Shown here one piece after another: positions 11,242 through 24,613 of a stretch of 64,000 nucleotides of DNA. The translations under genes and the position numbers were made by a program. The notes beneath the pieces were generated by a model. That model was not told the origin of the DNA. It did no database searches and saw nothing but the letters and a program-made list of their open reading frames with translations. Source of the stretch: Tubiluchus corallicola (taxonomy: Eukaryota; Priapulida; Priapulimorpha; Priapulimorphida; Tubiluchidae); NCBI GenBank assembly GCA_030141605.1, contig JAQGDQ010000141.1, positions 362,501-426,500 of the forward strand, read 5' to 3'. How positions within the stretch are numbered: the first letter of the stretch is position 1; every line of letters starts with the position of its first letter.

Positions 11242-14200
11242 ATGATCATGGAATTATACATTGAAACGCTCACAGGAATGGCGTTTGAACTGCGGGTTTC
11301 TCCATTTGAAACCGTTTTTGCCGTAAAAGCGAAGATTCAGCGAATGGAAGGTGATTAACATTGTATTTTTTGCCATACCTTTCAGTTGATATTTTATAGT
11401 AGCTTGTTAACAAGTAACTCATTTATTTATTTTTTATTTTATTCATACGAAAAGTGCATTAATATAGCACAATTACTTAGTGCATTAGTGAATTTACAAA
11501 CATAATTAATTACATTTACATGGCACACAAAATCATGTCAAGTAATATGTGCCAATAAATGGAGCCTATCAGTGCAGGACATAAGTAACTCAAATATCAA
11601 TAAAGTAAAAAAAGTTAGAATGTATGTTAATGAAGTATTGCAGTTAAAATTGTATGCAAAGATGAGGTAAAGAAGTCATGATTAAGTGAATGATCTATAT
11701 AGTGTGATTTACAAGTATAGCAAAATTGTGTGATTGATCTCACAGACAGACACTTTTTGCTACTGTCTGTTTGCTCGCTAATTTTGGTGAAGAGGGTCGA
11801 GTGTATCCACGGTAACAGAAAAAACAAAACAAGAAAGAAGTAAAAAAGATACAAAATACAAAAAGAGATACATTTAAAAGAGCCATAAAATCATTTGTGT
11901 ATAATCACTCCTTAATGATACAAAAACAGAAATCTCCTACTTCTATTGTGTTTAAAATATTCACGGCCAGTGATACATTAGAAATTTGATTCTCAATTAA
12001 TTTAATTCATTTTGATATATGTGTGATTAGACAAGCTTTGGCTTAGGTATCATCGATGCATAATCTATATTGCATTTTTGGCATATAGTTTACATTATTT
12101 CCCATACATAATAAAACCGAATAACAACCTTGTCGAACAAAAAAGAAACTGGAGTATTATTCAATAGTACAGTTAAGTCCTCATTTTACAATGCTTTGTT
12201 TAGTGACAATTCACATAAACGATGATGACAGGCAGGTTAGTACTTCGGCTTGACATGCACCATGGCTTAGTTTAGTTAAAAATCCATCGATTGTGATACT
12301 AGATGTTTATGTCAGGTGTCACTAGAGCCAGACTAAGTGCAGATACTCATGAGAACTGAAAAGTTCAATTTTAACTCTGTGTGATAACATTTTAAATAAA
12401 GAAATTATCACATTAATATTGGTTATTGTAATTGATTTTTAAATAATTTTTCGAAACTGTTTTACGTCTGATTTTAGTGTATATGGTCTTAGGGATGCAC
12501 CGAATATTTGGATTGTCGAATGTTTTCTCCGAATATCAGTATAAAAGTCTGGTCAAATTTTCAAAAAATTTTGAAATTACAAGACAATTCAGTTCAGTTT
12601 CATGAAAAATTTCGGTTCGTCCTCAGTATGGTATTTCTTTTTAATTAATATTGTATTCAGTTCGGTCTAGCACAATCGATCACTTGGTTAAGCTTCTTTT
12701 CAGTGGCACCCAAGCATAAAACTTTATCTTCGATTCGGATGATGAAAATGTGCTTTCAGTGCGCCCATATATGGTCTGCCTGTAAACGTTTTTGCAGATC
12801 AAAACGTTCACTGATGTAAACATGGCATCTTACACATTTTATGAACTAGAAATTTATCCTATGGATTGCAGTTTAGAAAGCAGAGGATTTTGATCTTAAG
12901 TACACTTAAAGCAAAACTAAGCAAAAGGAAAAAATTTAGCATGAGGTATATTGAATGTTCTTTTGAACGAAGTTGACAAGTTAGGTGTGTCCAGTTTTTT
13001 TACGCTTCCTGATCCTGAAACCTCAATGTACATGCTCGGTCATCATTCATTGTGTGATCAATATCTGTCATCCTTATTTTTTATTTGCTTTTAGAGCATC
13101 TTAGCTCCTTAAAATAATCTTGATTTCAAATTTGATACACAAAGGTTGCTCTTATTTCCTATGTGTGTGGGCCTACGAAGTTTCCAGTTTTTGAACTGAA
13201 TATAGTTCTGTAATAAATCACCAAAAATCTGGAACAGCCATTGCCAAAAATTTATGCAACAGCTTACGTTATTTATGTGTAGTAAATAAACACAATTTGT
13301 TACAATAGATGCTTAGTATCTATCTTGTAAGCTGCAATATTTTGAAATGCATGTGTACACTGTACAGGTTTGTCACGTTTAAATGTTTTTAAGAACAAAT
13401 CAGCCGGCATTTAGGTAATCAGCATTACTGTAATGTTCTTAAGGTGATCAGTTTGGCAAGGTGACTGCTTATACCATGTAGGTCCAGTCGCCCAGCTAAT
13501 GCAGCTAGGCTTTTTCAAATATTTTGAATGCAGATTAGAGACCCAGCAGGTTTGAGAAGGACAGTTTGTTGCTGTTCGTGGCGAAAACTTGGCAATTCTG
13601 TAGTGTGCTAATAGTGAAAGTGGTTTAGTAATAGCCAGCTGAGTGTACGTGGATTGACCTATATTATGCTCAGGGTTTTTATGTGCTTTTTCACTAATTT
13701 GCAAGGCCGGCACAGACGCCCCGGGGCTAGCATGACACACGGATGCGTGTTATTTAAACCTTGAAATCAGTGCACAGGTTAATGTAGAGAAAAGTTTGTT
13801 CTGATAACAACTTTATAAGTGATTTATTGAGATGTAATGGAATTCTTTATTAAATTCAGCCTCTGTAATACATAACTAATTGAATGACTTTCTTAAAATT
13901 TTTAAAATCCATAAGCCATCTACATTTTCAGCCTGTCCAGTGTGTATCTTATACATAATGGAATTTAATGTAATTAGTATGCTGCTGCTTTGGCATTTGG
14001 TATTTGAAGGTTATTATACTATAATTCTATTTGAGCTTTTATATTTGCAAAGAGCTCTAGGTAGTATAAGTCTTCTTTAATTTTGTAGATGGCAGGTAAA
14101 TTTGATGGAGTTTGTATTATTTATTAAAGTTCTCTTAATTAATATTATTGTGAAGTCTTAATATTCAAACAGTGGATATTATGACATTGAACTAATACTT

Positions 14201-17200
14201 AAGCAGTGAAAATTGATGGATAATAATATAATCGTATAACATTAATTAAGAAATAATATCTTTATTGTTAATACTTGGACTATGTATATTCCAGTGTTAG
14301 GTAAACTGAACATAGTATTGATACAACAAAGCAACAGAAGTTTACTCTACTAGTTCTAATACACATTAACCAGTTAGTAATTCTAGCAGCAGTAAAGTCT
14401 ATGAGTTTTATGAAAACTAGACTGTGTATTTAATGTAGATCATTCATTCGCTTGTCAGTCATAAGTCATTCTATTTAGTGTTTAGCATTGACAGGTAAAG
14501 AATTTATTGCCTGGCGCGGTAGCTTAGAACCCCCGGACACACACAAACCTAGCTAGAGATGTAAGACAATATAAATGTTTAACGAGCTTAATAAACGTGA
14601 CAGCCCTACAGATGTGTTAAATGTTTCTTTGGTAGAAAGTTTTAAATTTTCCGATTAATAACTGAAAAGATGGGACTTCTGTTCGTTGGTGCTTGGCTAG
14701 GCCTATTGAAATACGTTATAATATGTGACCCGTGTTTAATGCGAGGAGATAGGATGTTATTATCGATGCAGTCTGCCTGCAGGTTTACGGATTTACCTGC
14801 CTGGAAAATAGTTTTAAAGTTTACAATTGTATGATACTAGCTTTTTTAAAAACTGTTTGAGTGTGAAAGCTGATATTTAGTTAATATGCTATAGCGATAT
14901 TTGTTCTTCGTAAACTTCATGAACGTGACTTTTACAGTTTTTTAAATCTAGATTTTTTGGTTTAATTGGCTCAAATATCAACATTCTAGAGAATAGTTTT
15001 TATTATGTGCAGTGTTGTGCTTTAAGAATGTTTTCATGGGAAATTCTTTGTACTTTTCAGTAAAATATTATATGCATGGCCACAGTTCCAATTATATTGA
15101 CATTTACCAAATTTTTTCAAGATTTTTATACTGCTAACAAGTGTTAGTGTTGTTTCAAGGTATTGAATGCTTAAAGCAACCACTGGATGCTAAACACAAG
15201 CGTTTTTTCAAGTTCTTAATTTTTCTCAGGCATTCCAATATCGCAGCAACACCTAATTTGGCAGTCTCGGGAATTGGAGGATGAATTCTGTTTACAAGAC
15301 TACAGCATTACTGATGGTGCAACCCTCAAGTTAGTCCTAGCTATGCGAGGAGGTCCCATCAATGCTAGAAGATGTAGGTGTAGTATAACAGTTTTGTAAT
15401 TTGTAATAAATCTTCTGCTTTACAGTATCCCGTTTATATGCTTTAACGAAGCAGAACTTTTATCACCATTCTCCTCATTTAAAACAAATGTTTCAATTTT
15501 ATGACAATATAACCTATTGTTTGGCTAGGTTAGCCGGACTGACCCAATGACCATAATTCTCTACAAAACAGGGCAAAACAACAGTTCTTCAACTCTGCCG
15601 TTGCTGTCATTTCAACATAAGTTAGTTGATTCGAATGTATTTTATTTAACCCGTCGTTTTAAATTTGGGTGTGGAAGCATGTGTGTATACCGTATAGTTA
15701 AACATTTTCCATTGTTTGCATACAGTGGAACCCACGTGATGTTAACATTTTTGATTAAATTCTGATTTTATAAATCCGCAAGTAATCGAAACATCTCAGT
15801 AAATTTATACACTTTTTTTTACTTTGTAGTGCCTTTAGAAAATCATACATTCAAGGAAATATCGGATTATGTTGAAGCAAACCGGTAAGATTTTATGTAG
15901 TTTCTGGTTTTCATATTTGTGAGTAAATAAGTAATGGGATTTAATTTTAAAACACTATGGAAATACCTACCATTTTTTTTAAATCTTTAGGGATGAAATT
16001 TGGGAGAAACTGCCTAGCAATCGACAAGTTACTCTGCTAGTGTTTCGTGAGGGGGATCAACTCAACTTTTTCCGCGTGGTAGATCGAGGTGACGGAACTT
16101 TAACGCCATTTTCAGAATCTTTAAGGTAGGTGCTATGTTTTATACACTAGGAAATATTAAAGGTTGTTCTGCAATTGTACATTCAATGTAGAAAAAGCTA
16201 CTATGTAAAGTATTATCTCTTGGTGTGCTCACTTTTGCTGCATAAGTTCTTACCCGAAAGAGTCATTTTCACTGTCAGAAGATTTCAAGTTTTTACTCGA
16301 TGCTTATAAAACAAGATTTAGAGATATTAATTTATTATTTGTCATATTTTTTTTAGTGGAACACCAATCTTAAATTATGTTGATGATGAGGACGAAGTGG
16401 AGGCATATGACGACTTAGAGGTGTCACCAGAAAAGCAGAAAGAAAATGCCGAAACTCGCGAGAAAATGAACGCTTTGCGGTCGAAAATGGAATGCTTGAC
16501 TGTCAATAAGAAACCAAAGCGGAAAGTTCGTCCTCCGTCTTCTGCCGTTCGGCCGGGCAGTCGTGATGGCCGTCATCGTGCTCGTCGTATGAGTGGACGA
16601 TTGAAAGGACAGACTAGGTTACCGCCCGTGGGTACATCATACACTGCATCCGAGTCCAGCAATGCAAGCGGCGAGGAAAACTGGTCAGAGCTGGATGATG
16701 AGCACAGGCGACATCTGGGTTTATTTGAGCTTGGTGAGCATTGTTCCAATTTACTAGTAATGGAAACCGCAAACTAGCTAGTTGACAATGAAGCTAATAA
16801 TAACCAGCTAGTTAACAGTTTCTGTCTTTAATTTACAATAGTGTTCCTTTTGAAACTATGATCTGAGAAAAGGATGGTTTGTTTTAGCCAGACAAGGTTC
16901 ATTTTTGACAAATATTTGCAGGACTAATATAACCCTAAACTCCTACAGGAATTGGTGGGGGTGTTGACATGTGACTTGTTGCAGAATTGATTCTGAGAAG
17001 CTCGGCATAGCAGTGATTTCCTGCCCAGTCAGCCATTGATATTTGGGGTTGTTGTAAAAATTGCTAAAGATCATTGTTGAAGTGACTAATTTATTGTGTT
17101 TTCTGTGCATGCTGTAAATTTTTGTTTTGTTTTGCCGTTGTAATATGGCAACTAAAAACTTGCAAACTATTTGTTTATGCTGCATTTCACAAAAAATTCA

Positions 17201-20200
17201 ATGTTTTTTGCCAATTGTGCCAGTTGTACTTAAATAACAAATTATTTCGGATTTTTTGATGTATTGCCAAAAGGTTCATCATTCAGGTATAGTACACATA
17301 AGATATGAGATACTAACAAAAATATATCAAATAATGTATTTGTTAATGTCAAAATTCTTTTGATTTTTTAAACTAGTAACACGATTTTATTATATAGCAT
17401 GATAACCGTAAATCACATAAGTTTCTCACAAGCCACTAATAGCACTGCTCCTTTTCTAAATAGTGGAGGTGTTAGATGACCATTATGGTCTTTCTCCATA
17501 ACGTCTTAATACAGTTATAGTGAATTGTGTATGATTAAGTTGCATATGAGTATGGAATGAGATAAGTAAACTAACTCTAATCCAAATCTAATCCGATCTA
17601 ATTGACAAGTGATCTCTGCTTGTTAAAAGCTCTCATATAATCAGGGCCGGCTCTACCATTAGGCAAACTAGGCAGTTGCCTCAGGCGTCAATTTTTGGGG
17701 GGCGTCAAACTCTGGAAGTAATTCTTTAATTTTGAAATTTAGGCCAAGTAATAACATGTTGTATATGTAATTCTTTAAGTGCACAATGCTAATTAAATGA
17801 AACAAACTAATTGCATTATTTTCCTGACGAAACTTATGAGTCTTTGATGCTAGCAAGTATCTTCTTGCACAAAACACTTTAGTTTTGCTTTATCGAGTTT
17901 TCTAAGATTAGGCCACTTCACACAGCACCCAAAACGTACTGTGTCATCACAAATTCAAAACAAATTCAACACAAGCTGTATATCGGTAATTGACTACACT
18001 TAATACATTATGCACTATAATACAGTGCAATTATTATTTCTTATAATATAATACAAGAAAAATTCAATATTGGGAGTGGCGTGTGGATCATGGGGGGCGC
18101 AGCAGTTGATCGTTGAGAAGGTGCTAAAAATATTTTTGCCTAGAGCTGGCACTGGTTATAATTCCCGTCTTATGATGCTGTTGGATACAATTGTTTATCC
18201 GCCGGGCATCATGTATGTATTGACAGCACAACATCAGAAAAAACCAAAGCAGGTGGGAAAATTATGCTATATAATGTTGTAAAATTTTGCTGTACAAAAT
18301 TAATATTGTACAGGATACTCCACTGCTACAAAGTCAAAAAATAGGGACAGGCAAATTGTTTTTGTGATGGTCAGATTTTTTAGCTGCCGTTCCCCATTTC
18401 CAGTAGAAGAATTGCTAAATTTGTACCCTACATGTTGAAATATAACATCCATATTTTTGTAGTTGGTTACAATACAGATGAAAAACATCTTTGTCTGATG
18501 GACTACAACGCACCAAAGTATCATTAATATTTTCAACATTTTGTCTGAGCCTGCATAGAGATTTAGTGTTGATGAGCTACATAATGTTAACACCACTTTG
18601 TTTATTTTCATATTCCCTACTCAAATGCTATATGTTCAAGTTGAATGCCTAGTATTAGATTGTTATTTAAAGATCTTTTTTTCTACAATACCGTGATTAT
18701 ATCCGTTGCCATTCATTGTCCTTGAGCAACTGGCAGAATGGATTTTTGTTACAGCATTTGCTTTGGCAGATGTTACTAGAATGTTATTTACTATACATTG
18801 TTGACATTGGGAAGAGTGGAAAATTGGTAATAATGTAGGAACACTGGCAGTATAATGAGGTTTCACTATTGTTGCCTGATAACAACTAAAAATGTGTTAC
18901 ACTTCCTTCTAAACCTGTAAGTTTTGATAATAATGACGTGCATAATTTGTTTTCTATAACAGGAAACATGAGATTATTTCTGTGACAAAAAACATGAGAT
19001 TATTTCTGTGACTAAAAATATGAGATTATTTCTGTGACAAAAAACATGAGATTATTTCTGTGACAAAAAACATGAGATTATTTCTATGACAAAAAACATG
19101 AGATTATTTCTATGACAAAAAACATGAGATTATATTTATGACAAAAAACATGAGATTATTTGTGTGACAAAAAACAGATTATTTTTATGACAAAAAACAT
19201 GAGATTATTTCTACGACAAAAAACATGGCAATAAAGAGAGTTAACAAAAAATTTGTGCAGCGTGTTTGCAACATGGCAAATGTCGTACGAGCATGTTGTG
19301 ATTTTACAACTACTTTGCTGAAAGAAGTGCGGGACAACAGAGTGCTGAGAAGTTGTCTCAAACTTGTCTCGGCAGCCTCAGAAGTGTCGCAGTATGTTCT
19401 TCAAGTTTTCGCATGCAATTAGTCCTCGCTTAACGAAGCTAACTCGTTCCAACACAGCGCGACATTAAACGAAACATCGTTAAATGAAGCCAAGACTTCC
19501 ATAGAAAGTAATGTAAAAGAATTGAAATACGTTCCACAGACAAAAATCAATACTGCTTATATCATATAAGTTATTAAATGTTCTATGAGTTTTATTCATA
19601 TTTCTACTTATTAATGCCTTCCTGTTTGCCTGAAACCTTCTAGATGTCACAGGGTCCAACACCGCCAAGGTCTGGGGCGACCTTGGGAATTTTGTCTATG
19701 TAGTTGTCCCGTTGCTGCAGCAACAGTTTGCAAGCAAAATTCCTTACATAAAGTTTGCTCGCTGGCTACGTGATGATTCTTATAAATGGCTAGTAATATA
19801 GTTTATTTTATTTTATTTTGTTTATTTGTAGTAGCGCGAGTAGGCAGTTAGGAAGTAAAAACATATACTTGTATAATAATTGCACTGTTTACGTTACTAG
19901 TACATTTTTAGAACAGAATAACGCAACAGTGCTGTTTTAATGCATCAAATCGGGTAAAAATTTTGTTGATAAAATAAAAATTTGTCTTGAGCAAAGTAAA
20001 AAAATTGTCATTAAAGCGAAATGTGCATCATTAACTAAAAAAATGTGTCAAATGATCGGCGTCGTTAAAACTAAACGTCGCTAAAGGGGGAGTCGGTAAG
20101 CGAGGACTTGCTGTAACAAATGTACTTATTATACTTCTATGCTCTCTTGCATGTAAATATATGATATTATTGAATTTCAGATAATTTTTACCGCAATGGA

Positions 20201-23200
20201 ACTTACCAGCTTGAAAATGGCAACAAGTCTGTATCGCTGCCATCTGGACTGAGTGGACAAACTGACCCGATAGAAGGACAGAGTAGCACCGAGTCAGATG
20301 ACGCAGAGTTTAATGCAGGACATTTGTCTGGGAAAACATCCTGTAATAGTACGAGAAGTCGGCATAGTTCCCGGCAACATGGCGAGCTCACTGAAAGTGA
20401 TAAAAAGTCTGAGGCTTGTGCTCAAAGTCCCGTACTTGTGCAAAGAAGTGGTAGTGCTGCCACTGGTGGTGTAAAAGCGAAACATAAAGTTGAACCATGT
20501 GATCAGGCCAGTAGCACAGGGATTAGTTATAAACCAAAAATAGGAACGTTATCAAGTGTCAAGATTAAGCATTTCAGTCGAGATTGTGATACCAATATGT
20601 CTTCAAATGCAGATGATCTAGGTTATAGTGAATTTAGTGAATTTACTGACAATCCTGTGTCAACTTATTCTGACAGTACACTAGAGAATTCGTCTTCTGA
20701 CGAGGTGGGCAGTACGTTAGCAAAATCGTTTGTGAGAAACTCGGTTCGCAGTCGCAGCAACGTGATGAACAGCAGCCATTTGAAACTAGTGGGTCATCCA
20801 GCGAAACTGGATGCCAGAATTCGACTCGAACCTTTGGGAGGTATTACCAAAAAAGACAACGAGCATACTGCTGTGCCTGCCAGTGAGAAGACCAATAGTT
20901 TATCTTTACCGCCAACAGGTGGTGCTCAAGAAATAAAAAATATTTCTCGGACTTGTGCGGCTAGTACAGAGCGTCTTTCAGCTTCCGAATCCGATTCAAA
21001 ATCTTCCATTAGAAAGAAATTAGAACCTTGCAATAGTCTGACAACTAAAATTAGAAAAGATGCGAATTGCATAGGCAGTGCTCTAAATGTGAAAAACAAG
21101 GTGAACTTGGACAAGCGAAAGCAGACTAGTTTAGATAGCCTCATGTTTGCAACACAAGAGCATGATGCAAACGATGACATCATGAACAAGGCGTCGTCCT
21201 TGGATACGCTACAGAAGTCTGAAATATACACGTTGGGGAGCCTAGTGAGGACATCAGCTCAAGAGAACTTGAGCTCAAGTAAGTTTTTAATAACCTTTTA
21301 TGCCTTTGAATGAAACTGCGAGCATATTTAGAAGTATTTAGTAATGTTGTTAGTATCTGCTGGTTCCTACATCTTTCGCAGTTATGAGTGTCGTCGAACA
21401 TGTTTCAAAATTTGTACAAGATGACATTTGTGTTTTGACACTCTTAGCTTGAATGCTCAAATGACACTGTACATTTTTGTGCAAATCTTTTCTAGGTAAG
21501 TCCAAGCTGGTGGATTGTAATCATGCAGGAGCACTGTTAGGTATGTCTGGTAGTGGTAACCAGGGCAACAGTGGCCGCAGCTCACCATCGAGAGTGCCTA
21601 CACCATTACTGGTAAGTCATTTTTATTAATTATGCATTTTTTGCAGAATTTGAAGGTAGATAATTATAGGTTTGTATTATTTTTACTGTATTAACATGGT
21701 TATGCAACAGTTTTGCAATATTATTATTAGCATGCGTTATTTAAATTGCTAGTATCCATAACCCTAAAATTAAAATAATGTTACGATAATAAGGAATTAA
21801 AAGTGTTTTAAAGAAAAACTGACCCTTGAACAACAGTCATTGTATATATTTTAATATTGAAATTACCACATAAATGACTTACTGCACTTACACAAATTGC
21901 CTTGCTTAAACTTATCTCTCGCAAGATGAGCTTTATATTTGAAGAAATTGATGTAAGCTGGTTGACAACATGAAGGCAAGCATAGCAGACCTTTTGCAGT
22001 TCACTCAAAATTCTGCTTTTCCAGCTGACTAAATTTTTGGGTTTAATGTTTCATTTCTGGTTCAAGATTTAATTTTTCTGAGAAGAGTGTGTTAAAGTTA
22101 CACTTTGCAGTCGGCCTAGAAAGCAGTTAGAAAATATACTGACAATAATAACATTTACTGACACTGACCTTCACTACTGGTACCAGGATACCAATGAAAT
22201 GATCGTTTGCTGATGTGTTAGAAATGTGAAGTCATGTTTAGCATCAGTTTGACTGCTCTTTTAAGTGCCTCTTCATTCCGATGGCCGTGTGGAAGCAATG
22301 CAGGATTTTGATCTACCAATGGTGATTTTAACTCCTTCTGGACCGTAAGCTTTTGCTGCATTTTGCATGGGTTCGTGAAAAACTGCTCTCACTAAGCAGC
22401 GATTACTTTATATTTCATAATTTTTGTACGTTTCTACTCCTCCTCACACAATAGATTTTCATGGAAAATTATATATCACACACATTTGCTTACCTTAGAC
22501 AAATTAAAAATTGGTTCTTGATAAGAAAATTGAAAAAAGCTTTTAGTAACTACAATGTTTGCACTGTAACAATGTGCAGTATCACTTGTGTGAAATTGGC
22601 TAATGCAGGAAATTTCGACTATTCACACACAGCACTCAAGTCTTTGGCCTCAAGTCTACTGTATTTTTAAAGTAGAAATTCTTGTTAAAAGAAGAAACAA
22701 CCTTTAATGGTTTTCTTGCGCTGTAGCAAGCAGGCAATCAATAAAATAGTGTGTACGATCACGTAAGTGTACACCAGACTAAATTACTCAATAGGCTAAG
22801 TTGGAGTGCCTGAAAATGGCATGTTTTTATTAATTTTATCCAATTAAATCACTTATAATTATTTAAACAAATAACATGGTTGGATAGCCGAGATTCTCCT
22901 GAATAGAACAGTACCTGATTTGTAATCATCTAATTATGTCATACAGTAGCAGGAAAGTCACAGGTCTTATAAGACCTATTTTGAATAGTGTGTCCCTGAA
23001 GGAGTTAACTCTGGCATTTTATTCCATTATAGTCGTGATAATTGACGAACAGTGTCGCCTTTACACGCCGTATGTTGCAGGCTGCCGACAGTCCTTTTGA
23101 AATCGTATATGCTGCATTTTCTGCCCTGTATCAGAATTGTAATACCATAAACTCGGGTTATAATGATGTGTCAATCTTGCGAAATTCCCTGGAGATCCTC

Positions 23201-24613
23201 ATCCCCTCATCGTCTACAAGCTCGCTCTGCAAAGCTATCGTGTTCTCTGTTCTGCATAGTCGCAAGGCTATCTACAGGGGCCTGTATTCGAGCCTTAAAT
23301 ACTTTTGTATGATGCTTTCATTGTGTGCCTTATTACGTGCAACATGTTAAAATTTTACACTATACTGGCATCAAAATCATTGCTACCTGTATCATCCCAA
23401 CGACATGACCAACTGTCCCACTAGCCACTGTGTCTGGATGATCAGTAAAGTTTTCAAATCGGGTTTATCGGGTTCAGCATTCAAATGTTTTGTGGAACTT
23501 GAAACATTGGCGAATGATCAAAACAATAATGAAAATATGGTGTGCTACCAAGCATCAGAGTTGCCTTCCCTCACAAGAGATGGCAGACCCATGGACGGTC
23601 CACCCTGTTAATTTGTTTTAATCGTAAAATATAACCAACTTTATGCAATCCTAAAAGAATATTGACAGCGCTAAACCCAGACAGTAACCCCTATGAGATG
23701 CAAAGATAATCTTACATAATGCTTTTGCTTTTTTGCAGTCTGCTAGGCTACAGCAGAAATTAGCCTACTCTAGGGAACGTCTCATATCTCCATTACAGCA
23801 GCTACCTCCAGTGAAGAGCAAGAAGAGAGTGATCAAGCGATGCTATCAGTGTCATAGAAAAACGGGTCTGGCTACCAGCTACATATGCAGGTTTGTATCA
23901 AGAGAAAAATGTGGAAGCTGGGCTAAAGTCATTTGCTTAAAGGAAGACAGAATGATTTTTCGTATACTATCCCATTTTCAACTCTGATAAAAAGTATACA
24001 TTTAACATGATTAATACTGTAAAAGTATCTCTGATAATTAAATAATAGGTTTAAAACCTAATTAACGGCGGACATTTTCCTGGACCTAATTCACAATTTT
24101 TCCCAAATTTTGACCAAACATCGTGCAAAAAACGTTCTAGCAGTGCCTAGTGGGACTCTCGGAAAGTGATATATAGCTCTTTAGAGATGAGGAGGATACA
24201 CGGTGATGTAGGTACATTTTAGGACGCCTCCATCAAGAGCGGCTCGCGACGAGTTGATTAGCGGTTCCATTTTGGGTGATGCTTGCTTAGAAGGTCATAA
24301 GTATACTGATATGCAAAATTTTTGTGGGGCCTTTGCTAGTGCATGTATAATACCCTCGTTATAGTGGCCAAGCTCACTGTACGCCAACTGTTTTGGCAGT
24401 CCCAAAGTAGGCGGTAATAATTGGTAAAATGGCTATGGATGGATGTGAGCTATATTTGAATTGGAATCTTGTTTCAGATGTGGAAATAACTTTTGCACGA
24501 TGCACAGGTATGCGGAGTCACATGACTGCACGTTTGATTACAAAACTGAAGGACGCAGGTTCATTCATGCCGCCAACCCTGTGGTAGCTGCTCCAAAACT
24601 GCCTAAAATATAA
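11242..24613 (+). CDS. ZFAND4: ZFAND4 (ANUBL1): ubiquitin-like and AN1 zinc-finger protein
   Basis: Orthologue of vertebrate AN1-type zinc finger protein 4, a ubiquitin-like/AN1 protein whose biochemical role is poorly known. Coding exons are 11242-11350, 15230-15373, 15830-15884, 15991-16125, 16357-16733, 20181-21278, 21496-21611, 23739-23890 and 24478-24613. All junctions are GT-AG and phases close at 773 aa (human about 727). Exons 1-2 encode the ubiquitin-like domain, beginning [10 protein letters not shown] after two extra residues and ending [12 protein letters not shown], very close to the human protein. Exons 3-4 carry the conserved DEIWEK and [18 protein letters not shown] blocks. 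Exons 5-7 are serine-rich and poorly conserved. Exons 8-9 build the C-terminal AN1 finger ([30 protein letters not shown]) with all Cys/His ligands. The start is ATG 11242; ATG 11248 is the equally plausible family-like start. A likely poly(A) signal is at 25685-25690. Confidence 0.93.
11351..15229 (+). other. ZFAND4 intron 1, 3.9 kb, no gene seen
   Basis: AT-rich intron. A hAT-like terminus (AGGGATGCACCGAATA) occurs near 12492 without a clear partner. Open frames such as 13411-13740 on the minus strand lack an ATG. I see no exon, RNA gene or intact element. Confidence 0.5.
17642..18154. mobile_element. hAT-like MITE in ZFAND4 intron 5
   Basis: The left terminus CAGGGCCGGCTCTA matches the reverse complement of the right terminus (CAGTGCCAGCTCTAG). 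The 8-bp flanks CATATAAT and GTTATAAT agree at 6 of 8 positions, consistent with a hAT target duplication. At 513 bp with no transposase frame it is non-autonomous. Confidence 0.75.
18961..19227 (+). repeat. 26-bp minisatellite, about 10 copies
   Basis: Direct tandem array in ZFAND4 intron 5 with the unit ACATGAGATTATTTCTGTGAC followed by AAAAA. Copies differ by single substitutions (CTGTG, CTATG, TTATG, CTACG) and one is shortened. Spacing between CATG motifs is 26 bp. Confidence 0.95.
19416..20113 (+). mobile_element. Pogo/Tigger-like non-autonomous element, about 700 bp
   Basis: Inverted termini share AGTCCTCGCTTA (left near 19421, right near 20098-20110), followed by TAACGAAG-type subterminal repeats, a style typical of pogo-group Tc1/mariner elements. 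No transposase frame survives. A second copy in the opposite orientation lies at about 30590-31256 in the ADK region and aligns along most of its length. A TA follows the right end, but the left duplication is eroded. Confidence 0.75.
21612..23738 (+). other. ZFAND4 intron 7, no gene seen
   Basis: An open frame at 23042-23350 has interrupted protein-like reading on both strands and resembles no family I can name. It may be an old transposon relic. No splice sites link it to ZFAND4. Confidence 0.35.
23938..24075 (+). repeat. Dispersed repeat R1 in ZFAND4 intron 8
   Basis: Starts AAAGGAAGACAGAATGATTT and runs to TTAATTAACGGCGG. It matches 32951-33080 along its length, including TCTGATAAAAAGTAT and TCTGATAAT. 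Both copies are in plus orientation. The repeat class is unknown. Confidence 0.8.
24111..24340 (+). repeat. Dispersed repeat R2, CTAGT-terminated
   Basis: Matches the reverse complement of 29871-30220, with shared blocks ACGTTCTAGC, GTGGGA-TCTCGGAA, ATAGCTCTTTAGA and GCGACGAGTT. Both copies end in GGGG-CTTTGCTAGT. The CTAGT end would be compatible with a Helitron 3' terminus, but the usual terminal hairpin is not obvious, so the class stays open. Confidence 0.7.

Noticed and set aside
12491-12790. hAT-like insertion starting AGGGATGCACCGAATA
   Set aside because: Only one terminus is visible; the partner end and target duplication could not be found.
13411-13740. 109-codon minus-strand frame in ZFAND4 intron 1
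   Set aside because: It begins at GTG, resembles no family and lies inside an intron of the opposite strand.
18961-19227. CRISPR-like array
   Set aside because: Units are contiguous 26-bp repeats without unique spacers, in a eukaryotic intron.
23042-23611. Possible piggyBac-type transposase relic or extra ZFAND4 exon
   Set aside because: No diagnostic residues, several interruptions on both strands, and inclusion would break the well-supported ZFAND4 phase.
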